Positions 1 to 7,579 of a DNA stretch of 64,000 bases are shown in pieces. Position 1 is the stretch's first letter, and every line of letters starts with the position of its first letter. The translations under genes were made by a program, and so were the position numbers. The stretch is from JAHOYW01 sp963664605 (GTDB taxonomy: Bacteria > Verrucomicrobiota > Lentisphaeria > Victivallales > Victivallaceae), in the NCBI GenBank assembly GCA_963664605.1, contig OY761536.1:3658001-3722000 (forward strand), in the 5' to 3' direction. The notes under the pieces were generated by a model. That model was given only the letters and a program-made list of their open reading frames with translations. It searched no databases and was not told where the DNA came from.

Positions 1-345
1 AGAACTGCTGCGATTGCCATGTTTAGCCACTTTCACTCCGGCTCCGGCAACCACAAAAGCGGCAGTCGTCGAAATATTAAAAGTATTAGCGCCGTCGCCG
101 CCGGTTCCGCAGGTATCAACAACAATTCCGGCTCCGGCATCAATAAAGACCGCATTATCCCGCATTGCCTGCGCCGCGCCGGTAACTTCACTAATGCTTT
201 CGCCTTTCATCCGCAAAGCGATCAATATAGCGGCAATCTGCACCTCCGTGGCATCTCCATGCATGATAAAATCCATGACCTGCGACATTTCCTGAGCCGA
301 CAAATCAATTTCGTCTACAACTTTTTTCAGCGCTTCATTAAGCAT
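1..345 (-). CDS. trpD: Anthranilate phosphoribosyltransferase, N-terminal part (cut by window edge)
   Basis: Third gene of the trp operon. The enzyme transfers phosphoribose from PRPP to anthranilate in tryptophan synthesis. Only the first 115 codons are in the window and the frame is open to base 1. The visible part has the helical N-terminal domain (MLNEALKKVVDEIDLSAQEMS) and the conserved DTCGTGGDGANTFNIST phosphate-binding segment, followed by KVAKHGNRSSS, which matches the family KHGNR motif. The ATG at 345 lies inside the end of trpG (ATGCTTAA overlap, 8 bases), so translation is probably coupled. Everything after HGNRSSS is outside the window. Confidence 0.95.
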   Translation of the reverse strand, partial: MLNEALKKVVDEIDLSAQEMSQVMDFIMHGDATEVQIAAILIALRMKGESISEVTGAAQAMRDNAVFIDAGAGIVVDTCGTGGDGANTFNISTTAAFVVAGAGVKVAKHGNRSSS

Positions 346-916
346 TTTTCACCTCGTTTAAAAAGTTAGCTAATTGTCTTTTCCCAGTCGAAGTCAATAC
401 CGATTCAGGATGATACTGTATCCCTTCAATAGCAAATTCTTTATGCCTTACTCCCATAATCTCACCGTCATCAGTGGTTCTCGCGGTGATTTCCAGACAA
501 TCCGGCAGACTTGCCTCTTCCAAGGCTAATGAATGGTAACGCACAACTTTTACGTCAGCCGGAAGTTTGTAGAAAACACCTTTACCGTCATGGCTGATCT
601 GCGAAGTTTTGCCGTGCATGATCTTTTTCGCCTGAACAACTTTGCCGCCAAATACCTGGCCTATCGACTGATGCCCGAGGCAGACCCCGAGAACCGGGAT
701 CTTTCCTGCTGCGGCCTTAATCAATTCCATAGATATTCCAGCATCCTCAGGGCGTCCCGGGCCCGGTGAAATAACTATAGCTTCGGGCTTCATGTCCAAA
801 GCGTCCTGCACGGTCAACTCATCATTGCGTTTGGTCACAACTTCATAGTTCAAAGCTGAAATATACTGCACCAGATTATAAGTGAACGAATCGTAATTAT
901 CTATCATTAATATCAT
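338..916 (-). CDS. trpG: Anthranilate synthase component II (glutamine amidotransferase)
   Basis: 192-residue class I glutamine amidotransferase that supplies ammonia to TrpE. It begins MILMIDNYDSFTYNLVQ, has SPGPGRPEDAG, the nucleophile elbow GVCLGHQSIGQVFGG (catalytic Cys in GVCLGHQ) and the His/Glu of QYHPESVLT, so the triad is complete. The reading frame stays open upstream to 1117, but that part is the shadow of trpE. The start at 916 is chosen because AAGGAG lies just upstream and the family begins at MxLxIDNYDSF. It begins 16 bases after trpE ends and overlaps trpD. No PRT domain is fused, so this is the short stand-alone form. Confidence 0.97.
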   Translation of the reverse strand: MILMIDNYDSFTYNLVQYISALNYEVVTKRNDELTVQDALDMKPEAIVISPGPGRPEDAGISMELIKAAAGKIPVLGVCLGHQSIGQVFGGKVVQAKKIMHGKTSQISHDGKGVFYKLPADVKVVRYHSLALEEASLPDCLEITARTTDDGEIMGVRHKEFAIEGIQYHPESVLTSTGKRQLANFLNEVKNA

Positions 917-932
917 TGTTATTTTCTCCTTT

Positions 933-2417
933 TTACAGTTCCAGGCCGTTAGCGGCGAGTTTAAACGCCCTGAACAGGGCTCGTGCCTTATGGCGGGTTT
1001 CATCGTACTCCGTTTCGGGGTCAGAATCAAATACAATACCGGCTCCGGCCTGCACTGAAACCTGCTTGCCGTCAATTTCAAAAGTCCTGATGGTAATTGC
1101 CATATCCATATCACCATTATAGGAAAAATATCCTACAGCTCCGCCGTAAGCGTCGCGGGCTTCAGGCTCAAGTTCATCAATAATTTCCATAGCACGAATC
1201 TTCGGAGCGCCGCTCAAAGTGCCAGCAGGAAAAGTCGCTTTCAACAAATCGAAGCCATCCAGTTCAGGGCGTATCTGCGCCTCGACTTCTGAAACCAGAT
1301 GCATGACATGAGAATAACGTTCAATAATCATAAATTGTTTGACCTGCACACTGGAAGTCGCGGCAACACGTCCGAGGTCATTACGTCCTAAATCAACCAG
1401 CATCAAATGCTCGGCTCTTTCCTTAACATCCTCAAGCAAGTCATTCGCAAAAGTACGGTCTTCATGTTCGTTTTTGCCGCGCGGACGGGTTCCGGCAATC
1501 GGGCGCAAGATAATTCTGGAAGCATCTTTGCTGACCATAGTTTCCGGTGAGGAGCCCAGCAAGACTTTTTCGCCGAATTTTACGAAGAAATTATAAGGCG
1601 ACGGATTAATCAAACGCAAAGCCCGGTACAGCTGTAGTGGTTCAAGGGTCAAATCCATAGAAAAACGCTGCGACACAACAGTCTGGATAACATCACCTTT
1701 AACAATATAGTCCTTAACTTTCTCGACCATTTTCATGTAATCGGCTTTTTCCATGTTAGAAGCAATCGCCTCTTCATCAAAATCGACTTTAACATCTTTA
1801 TAACGAGGCGAAGATTCCTTCATGCGCTTTTCGATCCGGTCAATGGATTCACAAGCTTCCTTATAGGTATCCTCAAGACTGACGCCTTCTTTTGTACGTG
1901 CACAACAGACAATTTTCACAGTATGCAGAACATTGTCAAAAATAATTATACAATCGGTCAGCATCATGCATGCCGTACAATCCGGCAAATCCTTTGTGTC
2001 TCCCGGAAGACGCTCAAATTCCCGTACTGTATTGTAGCCAACGTAACCGATAGCGCCGCCGATAAACTTCGGTAATTCCGGAAACTGAAATACTTTTTGT
2101 TTAAATACAATGTCCCGTAAAGCCGTCAAAGGCCCGCCTTCGGGAATATCCAAAGTACGGCGTTCTCCGTTCTCTGTGAGATACGGAACTCCTTTTTCCA
2201 CAGAAAAGCAAGCGTACGGTTCTACTCCTAAAAAGGAATAACGTCCACGACGTTCACCGCCTTCTACACTTTCCAACAGGAAAACATCTTTATCATCTTT
2301 AAAACGGTTGAGTACCGAGACAGGGCTGTCCATATCCATCAGGCATTCCTTGTAAACCGGTACCAGATATCCATCTTGAGTTAATTTTTCAAACTCTTTA
2401 AAATCAGGTTTAGGCAT
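933..2417 (-). CDS. trpE: Anthranilate synthase component I
   Basis: 494-residue chorismate-utilising enzyme that makes anthranilate from chorismate and ammonia. The N-terminal part carries the LLES segment (VFLLESVEGG), the usual tryptophan feedback-binding motif. The catalytic domain shows RPIAGTRPRG, VKERAEHLMLVDLGRNDLGRV and FPAGTLSGAPKIRAMEIIDELEP. The AGTRPRG and DLGRND motifs favour TrpE over aminodeoxychorismate synthase PabB, and the trp leader upstream and trpG-trpD downstream support this. Start at 2417 is backed by GAGAGG with a short spacer. It is the first structural gene after the attenuator, so expression should fall when tryptophan is plentiful. Confidence 0.97.
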   Translation of the reverse strand: MPKPDFKEFEKLTQDGYLVPVYKECLMDMDSPVSVLNRFKDDKDVFLLESVEGGERRGRYSFLGVEPYACFSVEKGVPYLTENGERRTLDIPEGGPLTALRDIVFKQKVFQFPELPKFIGGAIGYVGYNTVREFERLPGDTKDLPDCTACMMLTDCIIIFDNVLHTVKIVCCARTKEGVSLEDTYKEACESIDRIEKRMKESSPRYKDVKVDFDEEAIASNMEKADYMKMVEKVKDYIVKGDVIQTVVSQRFSMDLTLEPLQLYRALRLINPSPYNFFVKFGEKVLLGSSPETMVSKDASRIILRPIAGTRPRGKNEHEDRTFANDLLEDVKERAEHLMLVDLGRNDLGRVAATSSVQVKQFMIIERYSHVMHLVSEVEAQIRPELDGFDLLKATFPAGTLSGAPKIRAMEIIDELEPEARDAYGGAVGYFSYNGDMDMAITIRTFEIDGKQVSVQAGAGIVFDSDPETEYDETRHKARALFRAFKLAANGLEL

Positions 2418-2461
2418 TTTATCCTCTCTTTTGTTATTTGGTATTAATATATGTTATGTAT

Positions 2462-2499
2462 AAAAAAAAAGCGAATCGAACTTTTCAAGTCCGATCCGC
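2462..2499 (-). terminator. trp operon attenuator (Rho-independent terminator)
   Basis: Read on the minus strand, the arm at 2487-2499 pairs with 2471-2483: a 13-bp stem with two G-U wobbles and a three-base loop, followed at once by nine U (2462-2470). It lies between the tryptophan-rich leader peptide and trpE, so transcription would stop before trpE. The 5' arm can instead pair with CGGACGAACT at 2539-2548 in the leader peptide tail, giving the alternative antiterminator. Confidence 0.92.
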
Positions 2500-2535
2500 G
2501 ATAATAAGTAATCTATCTAAACAGCACAAAACGTA

Positions 2536-2595
2536 CTACGGACGAACTCGCCAGCAGCACCACCACCAAAATTTACTGTTTGTATTAAATTTCAT
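2536..2595 (-). CDS. trpL: trp operon leader peptide (19 residues, four Trp codons)
   Basis: A small open frame upstream of trpE encodes MKFNTNSKFWWWCCWRVRP and stops at TAG. Trp is normally the rarest residue; four in a six-residue stretch (WWWCCW) is the mark of an attenuation sensor. A weak GGAT Shine-Dalgarno precedes the ATG. Ribosomes stalled at the Trp codons (2551-2568) would leave 2539-2548 free to pair with the 5' arm of the terminator. A ribosome that reaches the stop codon would mask that segment and let the terminator form. The peptide is too short to be found by length-based gene callers. Confidence 0.9.
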   Translation of the reverse strand: MKFNTNSKFWWWCCWRVRP

Positions 2596-2689
2596 TTACA
2601 TATCCGTTTTAACTTCTATAAAAAGACAGCCTGAAATACAATTTGTCAAGAATAAAAGTAAAAAATATTTATTTTTTTAACTTTTAAGG

Positions 2690-2721
2690 TAAAAAATAAC
2701 CCCTTGCGAAAACAAGGGGTT
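2690..2721 (-). terminator. Rho-independent terminator after the parvulin gene
   Basis: A perfect 9-bp stem (AACCCCTTG at 2698-2706 with CAAGGGGTT at 2713-2721) and a six-base loop. On the minus strand it is followed by a run of T (complement of 2691-2696), so it ends the transcript of the gene at 2753-3826. It also insulates the trp promoter region from that gene. Confidence 0.85.
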
Positions 2722-2752
2722 AAAATATTTAATTACATAGAGCTTACATCTT

Positions 2753-3826
2753 TTACTTGATATAAACTTTTCCTTTGGCGGCATCTGTAATTTTTTTAAC
2801 AAACGCCATCAAGGCTTTTTCTATTTCCTGCTGCTTAAGAGCCGGCTCAAGTTTGTCTTTAACTTCAGCAAATGTTTTCTTTTTAGCTTTTTGCAGAGCA
2901 TCACGACGGATAATATGATAACCGAATTTAGTTTCAACAATACCGCTGATCTCACCAGTTTTAAGATTTACAACAGCCTGCTCAAATTCAGGAACCATTT
3001 GTCCCTTCTGGAAAGCCCCGAGAGAACCTTTATTTCTTTTTCCACTTGGGCATTCACTTTCTTTTTCAGCTAATTCTTCGAAAAGCTTAGCATCTTTTTT
3101 CAACAGTTTAAGAAGCTTTTCCGCTTTAGCTTTAGCCGCAGCTTTAGTTTTGGCATCAGCCTTCTCTTTTACCGCGATCAGGATATGAGACGCTCTCAGG
3201 GAACCTTTTGCATCAGCATCTACAGTAAATGCCTTAGGATGAGAATCGTAATATGCTTTAGCGTCCTTTTCAGTAACTTTGCATTTGCTGACTACTTCCT
3301 TTTCAAAGAAAGCATTAACAGCCATCTGTTCCTGAAAAGCTTTCTGGGTTTTATTTTTCTTGATAAATTCTTCAAGAGTTGTTCCGCGTTGAGCCAAACC
3401 TTTTTTAATCTGCTCAATCTGGAATTTAGGAGCTGTTTTCAAATAATCATTGAAGCCTTTTTCCGCTAATTCCGGGGATGGTTTAAATCCGGCTTTGATT
3501 GCAGCATCAAGTACAGCTGTGGATTGTACAAACTGTGTCGCCATTCTTTTGACGATACCTTCCAGCATCTCCTGTTTCAATCCCTGAGGCATTTTGCCGC
3601 CGGTCATAGCCATGATCTTCTGGATAATTTCCGCCTTGGTAAGCTTCTTCCCGTTAACTTCCGCAACTACCTTGGGAATAAAGTCAAAGTTAACCGGTTT
3701 AGCAACCGGCATTGTCGCTTTGAGTACCTTTGAATCTCCTGCTGCTTTTTTCGGTTTAGCCGTATCCGCGGCAAAACTGATTGATGCTGCCGCAGCCATA
3801 GTCAAAATCACGAACGCTTTTTTCAT
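2753..3826 (-). CDS. Secreted parvulin-type peptidyl-prolyl isomerase (SurA/PrsA-like)
   Basis: 357-residue periplasmic foldase. A Sec signal peptide (MKKAFVILTMAAAASISFAADT) is followed by a SurA_N-like helical part (about 45-190, VVAEVNGKKLTKAEIIQKI) and a single rotamase domain at about 205-310 with LRASHILIAV, GSLGAFQKGQMVPEFEQAV and ETKFGYHIIRRD, the typical PpiC motifs. One PPIase domain makes it PrsA- or PpiD-like rather than the two-domain SurA. Its likely role is folding of exported proteins. AAGGAATTTAATT precedes the ATG. It is a single-gene unit ended by the hairpin at 2690-2721. Lys and Ala content is high, as in several other secreted proteins in this window. Confidence 0.88.
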   Translation of the reverse strand: MKKAFVILTMAAAASISFAADTAKPKKAAGDSKVLKATMPVAKPVNFDFIPKVVAEVNGKKLTKAEIIQKIMAMTGGKMPQGLKQEMLEGIVKRMATQFVQSTAVLDAAIKAGFKPSPELAEKGFNDYLKTAPKFQIEQIKKGLAQRGTTLEEFIKKNKTQKAFQEQMAVNAFFEKEVVSKCKVTEKDAKAYYDSHPKAFTVDADAKGSLRASHILIAVKEKADAKTKAAAKAKAEKLLKLLKKDAKLFEELAEKESECPSGKRNKGSLGAFQKGQMVPEFEQAVVNLKTGEISGIVETKFGYHIIRRDALQKAKKKTFAEVKDKLEPALKQQEIEKALMAFVKKITDAAKGKVYIK

Positions 3827-3963
3827 AATTAAATTCCTTTTTTAAATTGTTAAGGATTAATAAGCTTTTAACATCAATTCATAAATTTAACATAAAAAAT
3901 CATATTTTACAAGCTGTAATCAATCGCAAAGTCCAATAAATGTATTATGTCACTATATTTGCC

Positions 3964-3991
3964 TTGACAAATGCTTAAAAAGCCTTATTAT
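3964..3991 (+). promoter_or_regulatory. Sigma-70 type promoter for the lectin-like gene
   Basis: TTGACA (3964-3969) and TATTAT (3986-3991) are separated by 16 bases, about 45 bases upstream of the ATG at 4037. The divergent parvulin gene starts at 3826 on the other strand. Confidence 0.55.
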
Positions 3992-4036
3992 TAATACTCA
4001 GGTTCTTAGCTTTAAATGAATGTAATGCCGTAAATT

Positions 4037-5011
4037 ATGCATAAAATCAAAAACATAATTATTTTTTTAGTCTTGATATTTGCCTTGAACATTTTACAAG
4101 GGCAAAACTACTATGGGCGCGCCCGAAGCTATCCATTGCCTAAGACCACAATGGAACGTCTGGGAAAGAGTGCCCTGAAACTGGCTCAGGAAAAATTAGC
4201 CAGGGACAAAAAAGACAAGCAAGGGCTTTTATTGCTTAATTTTGCAAATCATTTTATTCCCACTAATCGCGATGTTCTACTGGTTCGCGGTAAATTAAAG
4301 TTTAACGTTCCCCTTAAAGCTCCTAAAAAGACAGTTGACGAAAAAGAATTTTTGCTGTTGCTTTCACAAGCCCGCGACCACATAAATGATTCCGACACGG
4401 CAATGAACCGGCATATATTAACTATTTTGAATCAATTAATCAGAAGTTTTAATCCCAAAGAAGAAGATGCGATCATCGCATTAATGGAGTTTTCCGACAA
4501 AGGAGTTGAGGTAAATATAGATAAATTATTAGAGAAAAAACTCGATTCTATTACTGATACGAAATTTGATCCTAAAGACTCACGTTATGCTATTTCAAAC
4601 ATCAAAAAAAATATTACCGTCCCGGCAAACACCCCGTGGACAGACACCTGGATAAAAGTTATAGCAGGCAAAATGATTACCGTCACGGCCCACGGCACAT
4701 GGAGTATGGGTGATGAGGTTGATTTTCCGGCATGTGACCCGGCAGGTTATGTTGCTTATGATATTAAAACATTGAAACGCTGGTCAGCTACAGAAAAAAA
4801 GAAGCAGGCTTATACCGCTTCCAAAAAAGCAAAGCGCTCAGGAGCTCCAGGTTGTTTGTTAGCTAAAATAGGCAATAAAGAATACTACATTGGCAAGAAA
4901 ATGACCTTTAAAGCTGAAAGCAGCGGAATCTTATATTTCGGCCCTTACGAATGGGGCGATTATCTTGACAACTACGGAAGCCTGACTGTAAACGTCGAAA
5001 TATCCGATTAA
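4037..5011 (+). CDS. Secreted protein with C-terminal PA-IL (LecA)-like carbohydrate-binding domain
   Basis: 324 residues. The N-terminus is a hydrophobic signal (MHKIKNIIIFLVLIFALNILQG). The middle (about 30-180) is helical and unrecognised. The last 120 residues read VPANTPWTDTWIKVIAGKMITVTAHGTWS ... GCLLAKIGNKEYYIGK ... SSGILYFGPYEWGDYLDNYGSLTVNVEI, the pattern of PA-IL/LecA-type beta-sandwich lectins (ANxxWxDTxIxVxxGxxxxxxAxGxW, then LxAKIG, then a DNxGxxxVxI end). Sugar binding is inferred from the fold pattern only. No strong Shine-Dalgarno is seen. The gene stands alone, convergent with the protease gene downstream. Confidence 0.65.
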   Translation: MHKIKNIIIFLVLIFALNILQGQNYYGRARSYPLPKTTMERLGKSALKLAQEKLARDKKDKQGLLLLNFANHFIPTNRDVLLVRGKLKFNVPLKAPKKTVDEKEFLLLLSQARDHINDSDTAMNRHILTILNQLIRSFNPKEEDAIIALMEFSDKGVEVNIDKLLEKKLDSITDTKFDPKDSRYAISNIKKNITVPANTPWTDTWIKVIAGKMITVTAHGTWSMGDEVDFPACDPAGYVAYDIKTLKRWSATEKKKQAYTASKKAKRSGAPGCLLAKIGNKEYYIGKKMTFKAESSGILYFGPYEWGDYLDNYGSLTVNVEISD

Positions 5012-5067
5012 TACTTCAGCACTGCCGCGCCATACATTTTTTGTAAGGCAAGTCCCATGTTTCCAAA

Positions 5068-6621
5068 TTATTTAAACGGGCCGTATTTTACCTTTTTGGG
5101 AATCAGGTTCAGGCTGCGGTCCTTCGGGATGCGGTAAAGATTCATGATATGCGGTGTTGACTTCTTGAGCTTTTCAACATCAAAAACGATTTTGGTTTTA
5201 TTCTTCAGTTGGAATACAATAAAACCTTTTTTAGTACTCTCTACAATGGAGATCAACTCCTTCAAATCTTTGATTTTTTTGCCGTTCACTTTTTCAACAA
5301 TCATTGCTCCAAGATTCTGGTAACCAACGTTTACCTCAGCCGCAAGGACTCTCGATAAAACAACTATCTGCTGCAGCTCTTTACTTATTTTTCCGTTAAT
5401 TACTTCATAAACCAAATTTATCGGTCCATTATACCACTCGCGGTATTCGTCAAGATGGTTGATAGAAAGCGGGACAAACAACAGCCCGCCAATAAAATAA
5501 TAAGTCGGCAATTTACCGAACACTCTTCTTGGCACAAGTTGTTTATAACGATGCAATTTATAATTGACGGTAATTTCTTTTCCACCGCGCAGCACAGCAA
5601 ACTTACAGTTATCTCCAAGATATTTGCGCCAAATGAGATAACCGAAATAAATCACCTCATCATTGCGAAACTTAACAGTAGCGTCATTATCAAGCTTGAC
5701 GCCGTCAATAGACATAATAACATCATCAACTTTAAACTCGCCGCTTTCTTTTACTTCCGGCGGCAATGAACGAACAATTATCCCAGTTTGTTTTGAGTTC
5801 ATACCAGCCCAGGCGCGCAAATCAGGGTTTTCCATTTTTTCCGCGATAAAAGGCACATGCGGAAAACCATCAAATTTTTTATCGTTCACATCTTTGAGAA
5901 AATGTTTAATAACCGGCACAGGAATCATATAGCCGATACTCTGGGACTGTGATAATCCCTGAAAAGCAATTCCAACAACTTTTTCATTATGAATGACAGG
6001 CCCGCCGCTGTTACCGGGGTTAATAGCCGCGTCAATCTGAACCGCCAGCAAACGGCGTCCGCTGTGAGAATAAACGATAGGTTCAATCCGGGAAATAATG
6101 CCTTCGGTAACCGATATATTATCTCCACCGACCGGATACCCCATAACAGTAACAGAAGTTTGCAGTTCGGGCAGATCCCCAAGTCCAAGCGCTTTCAACC
6201 CGTTAAAGAATTCCGCGTCTTCCACTTTCAGTATTGCCATATCGCATTCGTTGCCGATAGCTTCCAGTTTGGCAATATACTTTTTCTGCACTCCGGGTTT
6301 CCTGACCATCAAAAAAGTCTGATTGGCAACAATATGCGCATTAGTCAGAATACGGTTGCCGGAAATAACAAACCCTGAGCCGGTGGATGAGCGCTGAGGA
6401 TAATTCTGCCATGGCTGATTGTAATTCGGGCGACTGCGCATCGCAAAAATTTTAACTATAGAATTCTTGAATTTACGGATATTTTTTCTTTTCTCCGTAA
6501 TGCTTATTTTATTAATAATTTTCGGCGGAGCAACTTTCTTTGGAGCCTGTTGTGGATTGTGAGGTATTTGAGCACAGGCGGTCAGGCAGCCGAGGCTGAA
6601 AACAAGCAGTAGATTTTTCAC
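5068..6621 (-). CDS. HtrA/DegP-like trypsin-type serine protease, predicted lipoprotein
   Basis: 517 residues. It has a lipoprotein signal (lipobox LTAC, Cys16). The trypsin-like domain (about 50-240) shows TNAHIV (His96), NECDMAILKV (Asp127) and NPGNSGGPV (Ser205), a complete triad. A PDZ-like segment follows (about 260-330, SGEFKVDDVIMSIDGVKL), and a second, weaker one near 410-480 (GAMIVEKVNGKKIKDLKELISIV). It resembles Deg proteases known for envelope quality control. Start at 6621 comes 11 bases after the SH3-protein gene at 6633-7475, so the two are probably co-transcribed. Substrate is unknown. Confidence 0.85.
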   Translation of the reverse strand: MKNLLLVFSLGCLTACAQIPHNPQQAPKKVAPPKIINKISITEKRKNIRKFKNSIVKIFAMRSRPNYNQPWQNYPQRSSTGSGFVISGNRILTNAHIVANQTFLMVRKPGVQKKYIAKLEAIGNECDMAILKVEDAEFFNGLKALGLGDLPELQTSVTVMGYPVGGDNISVTEGIISRIEPIVYSHSGRRLLAVQIDAAINPGNSGGPVIHNEKVVGIAFQGLSQSQSIGYMIPVPVIKHFLKDVNDKKFDGFPHVPFIAEKMENPDLRAWAGMNSKQTGIIVRSLPPEVKESGEFKVDDVIMSIDGVKLDNDATVKFRNDEVIYFGYLIWRKYLGDNCKFAVLRGGKEITVNYKLHRYKQLVPRRVFGKLPTYYFIGGLLFVPLSINHLDEYREWYNGPINLVYEVINGKISKELQQIVVLSRVLAAEVNVGYQNLGAMIVEKVNGKKIKDLKELISIVESTKKGFIVFQLKNKTKIVFDVEKLKKSTPHIMNLYRIPKDRSLNLIPKKVKYGPFK

Positions 6622-6632
6622 AGTAACTCCTT

Positions 6633-7475
6633 TTATTTTTTAGTTTTTTCCGCTTTGGCGGGAATAACCTCTTCAACTTCAACAACCGGTAATTTCCATC
6701 CGCGGACGAGTTTTCTCGTGCCTGTGACGGTTACGAGTTTATTTTTCCAGACATTTAATGATGCGTTCCGGCAATGCAGATACGCAAGAGGTTTGGCATA
6801 GTTGTCATTATTTACACTGACAACCGCATGGGTCACATAAACCGCTCCCTCCTTAAGAGGAATAATTTGTCCCGTGAAGTTCACTTCTTTTTCGGCTCCT
6901 CTGATATAAGGCAGGACAAAAGCCGGTTTTTCGTATTTATCTTTGAGAAAACCTGAATATTGCCCGGTATCGGTATCGACCAGAATCAATTTCCGCTTAT
7001 CAAGGGTCTGCTGCAACTCATCAAGTTTATATTTATCAGTAATGATAAAACGGCTGCTGACCCATGCCTTGAGATCAACAGGAGGCTTAATTTTGAACCA
7101 GCCTTTGTGACCTTTGCGTTCAATTATCTCAAGTTCAACACCAGGCGGCTCTGTGCGGTAGATCTGATAATCATCACTCGGGCCAGCACGGAGGTTACTG
7201 GGACGGCGGGTGCGGGATTTACTGAGAAGATACCCGGCAACCCAGACGGAACTGTCCAGAGGGGCAGCTATCTCATACCAGTTTCCAACCTTGCGGTAGA
7301 TCTTCACCCTATCGCCGTTTTTCAAGGTTGCCACGACAAAATACTGTTTACCCGGTTTCACGCGAACATTGAGTTTTCCGCTCTTTATATAAACTGTTCC
7401 AGTAATAATTTTTTCCGGTTTAGAAAAAACAGAGCTGGCGGCAAGTACCAGTATTAAAACAAAATATTTAGTCAT
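6633..7475 (-). CDS. Secreted protein with two bacterial SH3 domains
   Basis: 280 residues with a signal peptide (MTKYFVLILVLAASSVFS). Two SH3-like domains follow: about 25-85 (GKLNVRVKPGKQYFVVATLKNGDRVKIYRKVGNWYEIAAP.. SVWVAGYLL) and about 92-145 (NLRAGPSDDYQIYRTEPPGVELEIIERKGHKGWFKIKPP.. KAWVSSRFI). The C-terminal 100 residues may form an OB-like fold (VTVTGTRKLVRGWKLPVVEVEEV), an inference. Bacterial SH3 domains commonly bind cell wall or proline-rich ligands. It is the first gene of a two-gene unit with the HtrA-like protease, which suggests a shared envelope role. Confidence 0.75.
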   Translation of the reverse strand: MTKYFVLILVLAASSVFSKPEKIITGTVYIKSGKLNVRVKPGKQYFVVATLKNGDRVKIYRKVGNWYEIAAPLDSSVWVAGYLLSKSRTRRPSNLRAGPSDDYQIYRTEPPGVELEIIERKGHKGWFKIKPPVDLKAWVSSRFIITDKYKLDELQQTLDKRKLILVDTDTGQYSGFLKDKYEKPAFVLPYIRGAEKEVNFTGQIIPLKEGAVYVTHAVVSVNNDNYAKPLAYLHCRNASLNVWKNKLVTVTGTRKLVRGWKLPVVEVEEVIPAKAEKTKK

Positions 7476-7579
7476 AATTCATCCTGAAATTTTAAAACAA
7501 GTAATTATAACTAATATTAAGCTTCTTCCGTTTTTTTCAAACAGCACAGAGTAAATTTAACAAAATTCTTAATTATCTA

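Noticed and set aside
14..369. Plus-strand open frames of 93 and 116 codons
   Set aside because: They are the antisense of trpD, whose minus-strand frame has the DTCGTGGDG and KHGNR motifs.
917..1117. N-terminal extension of trpG to 259 residues
   Set aside because: The extra part is out-of-frame trpE sequence; ATG 916 has AAGGAG and matches the family start.
2438..2680. 80-codon plus-strand frame upstream of trpE
   Set aside because: It is the antisense of the trp leader and attenuator and has no family features.
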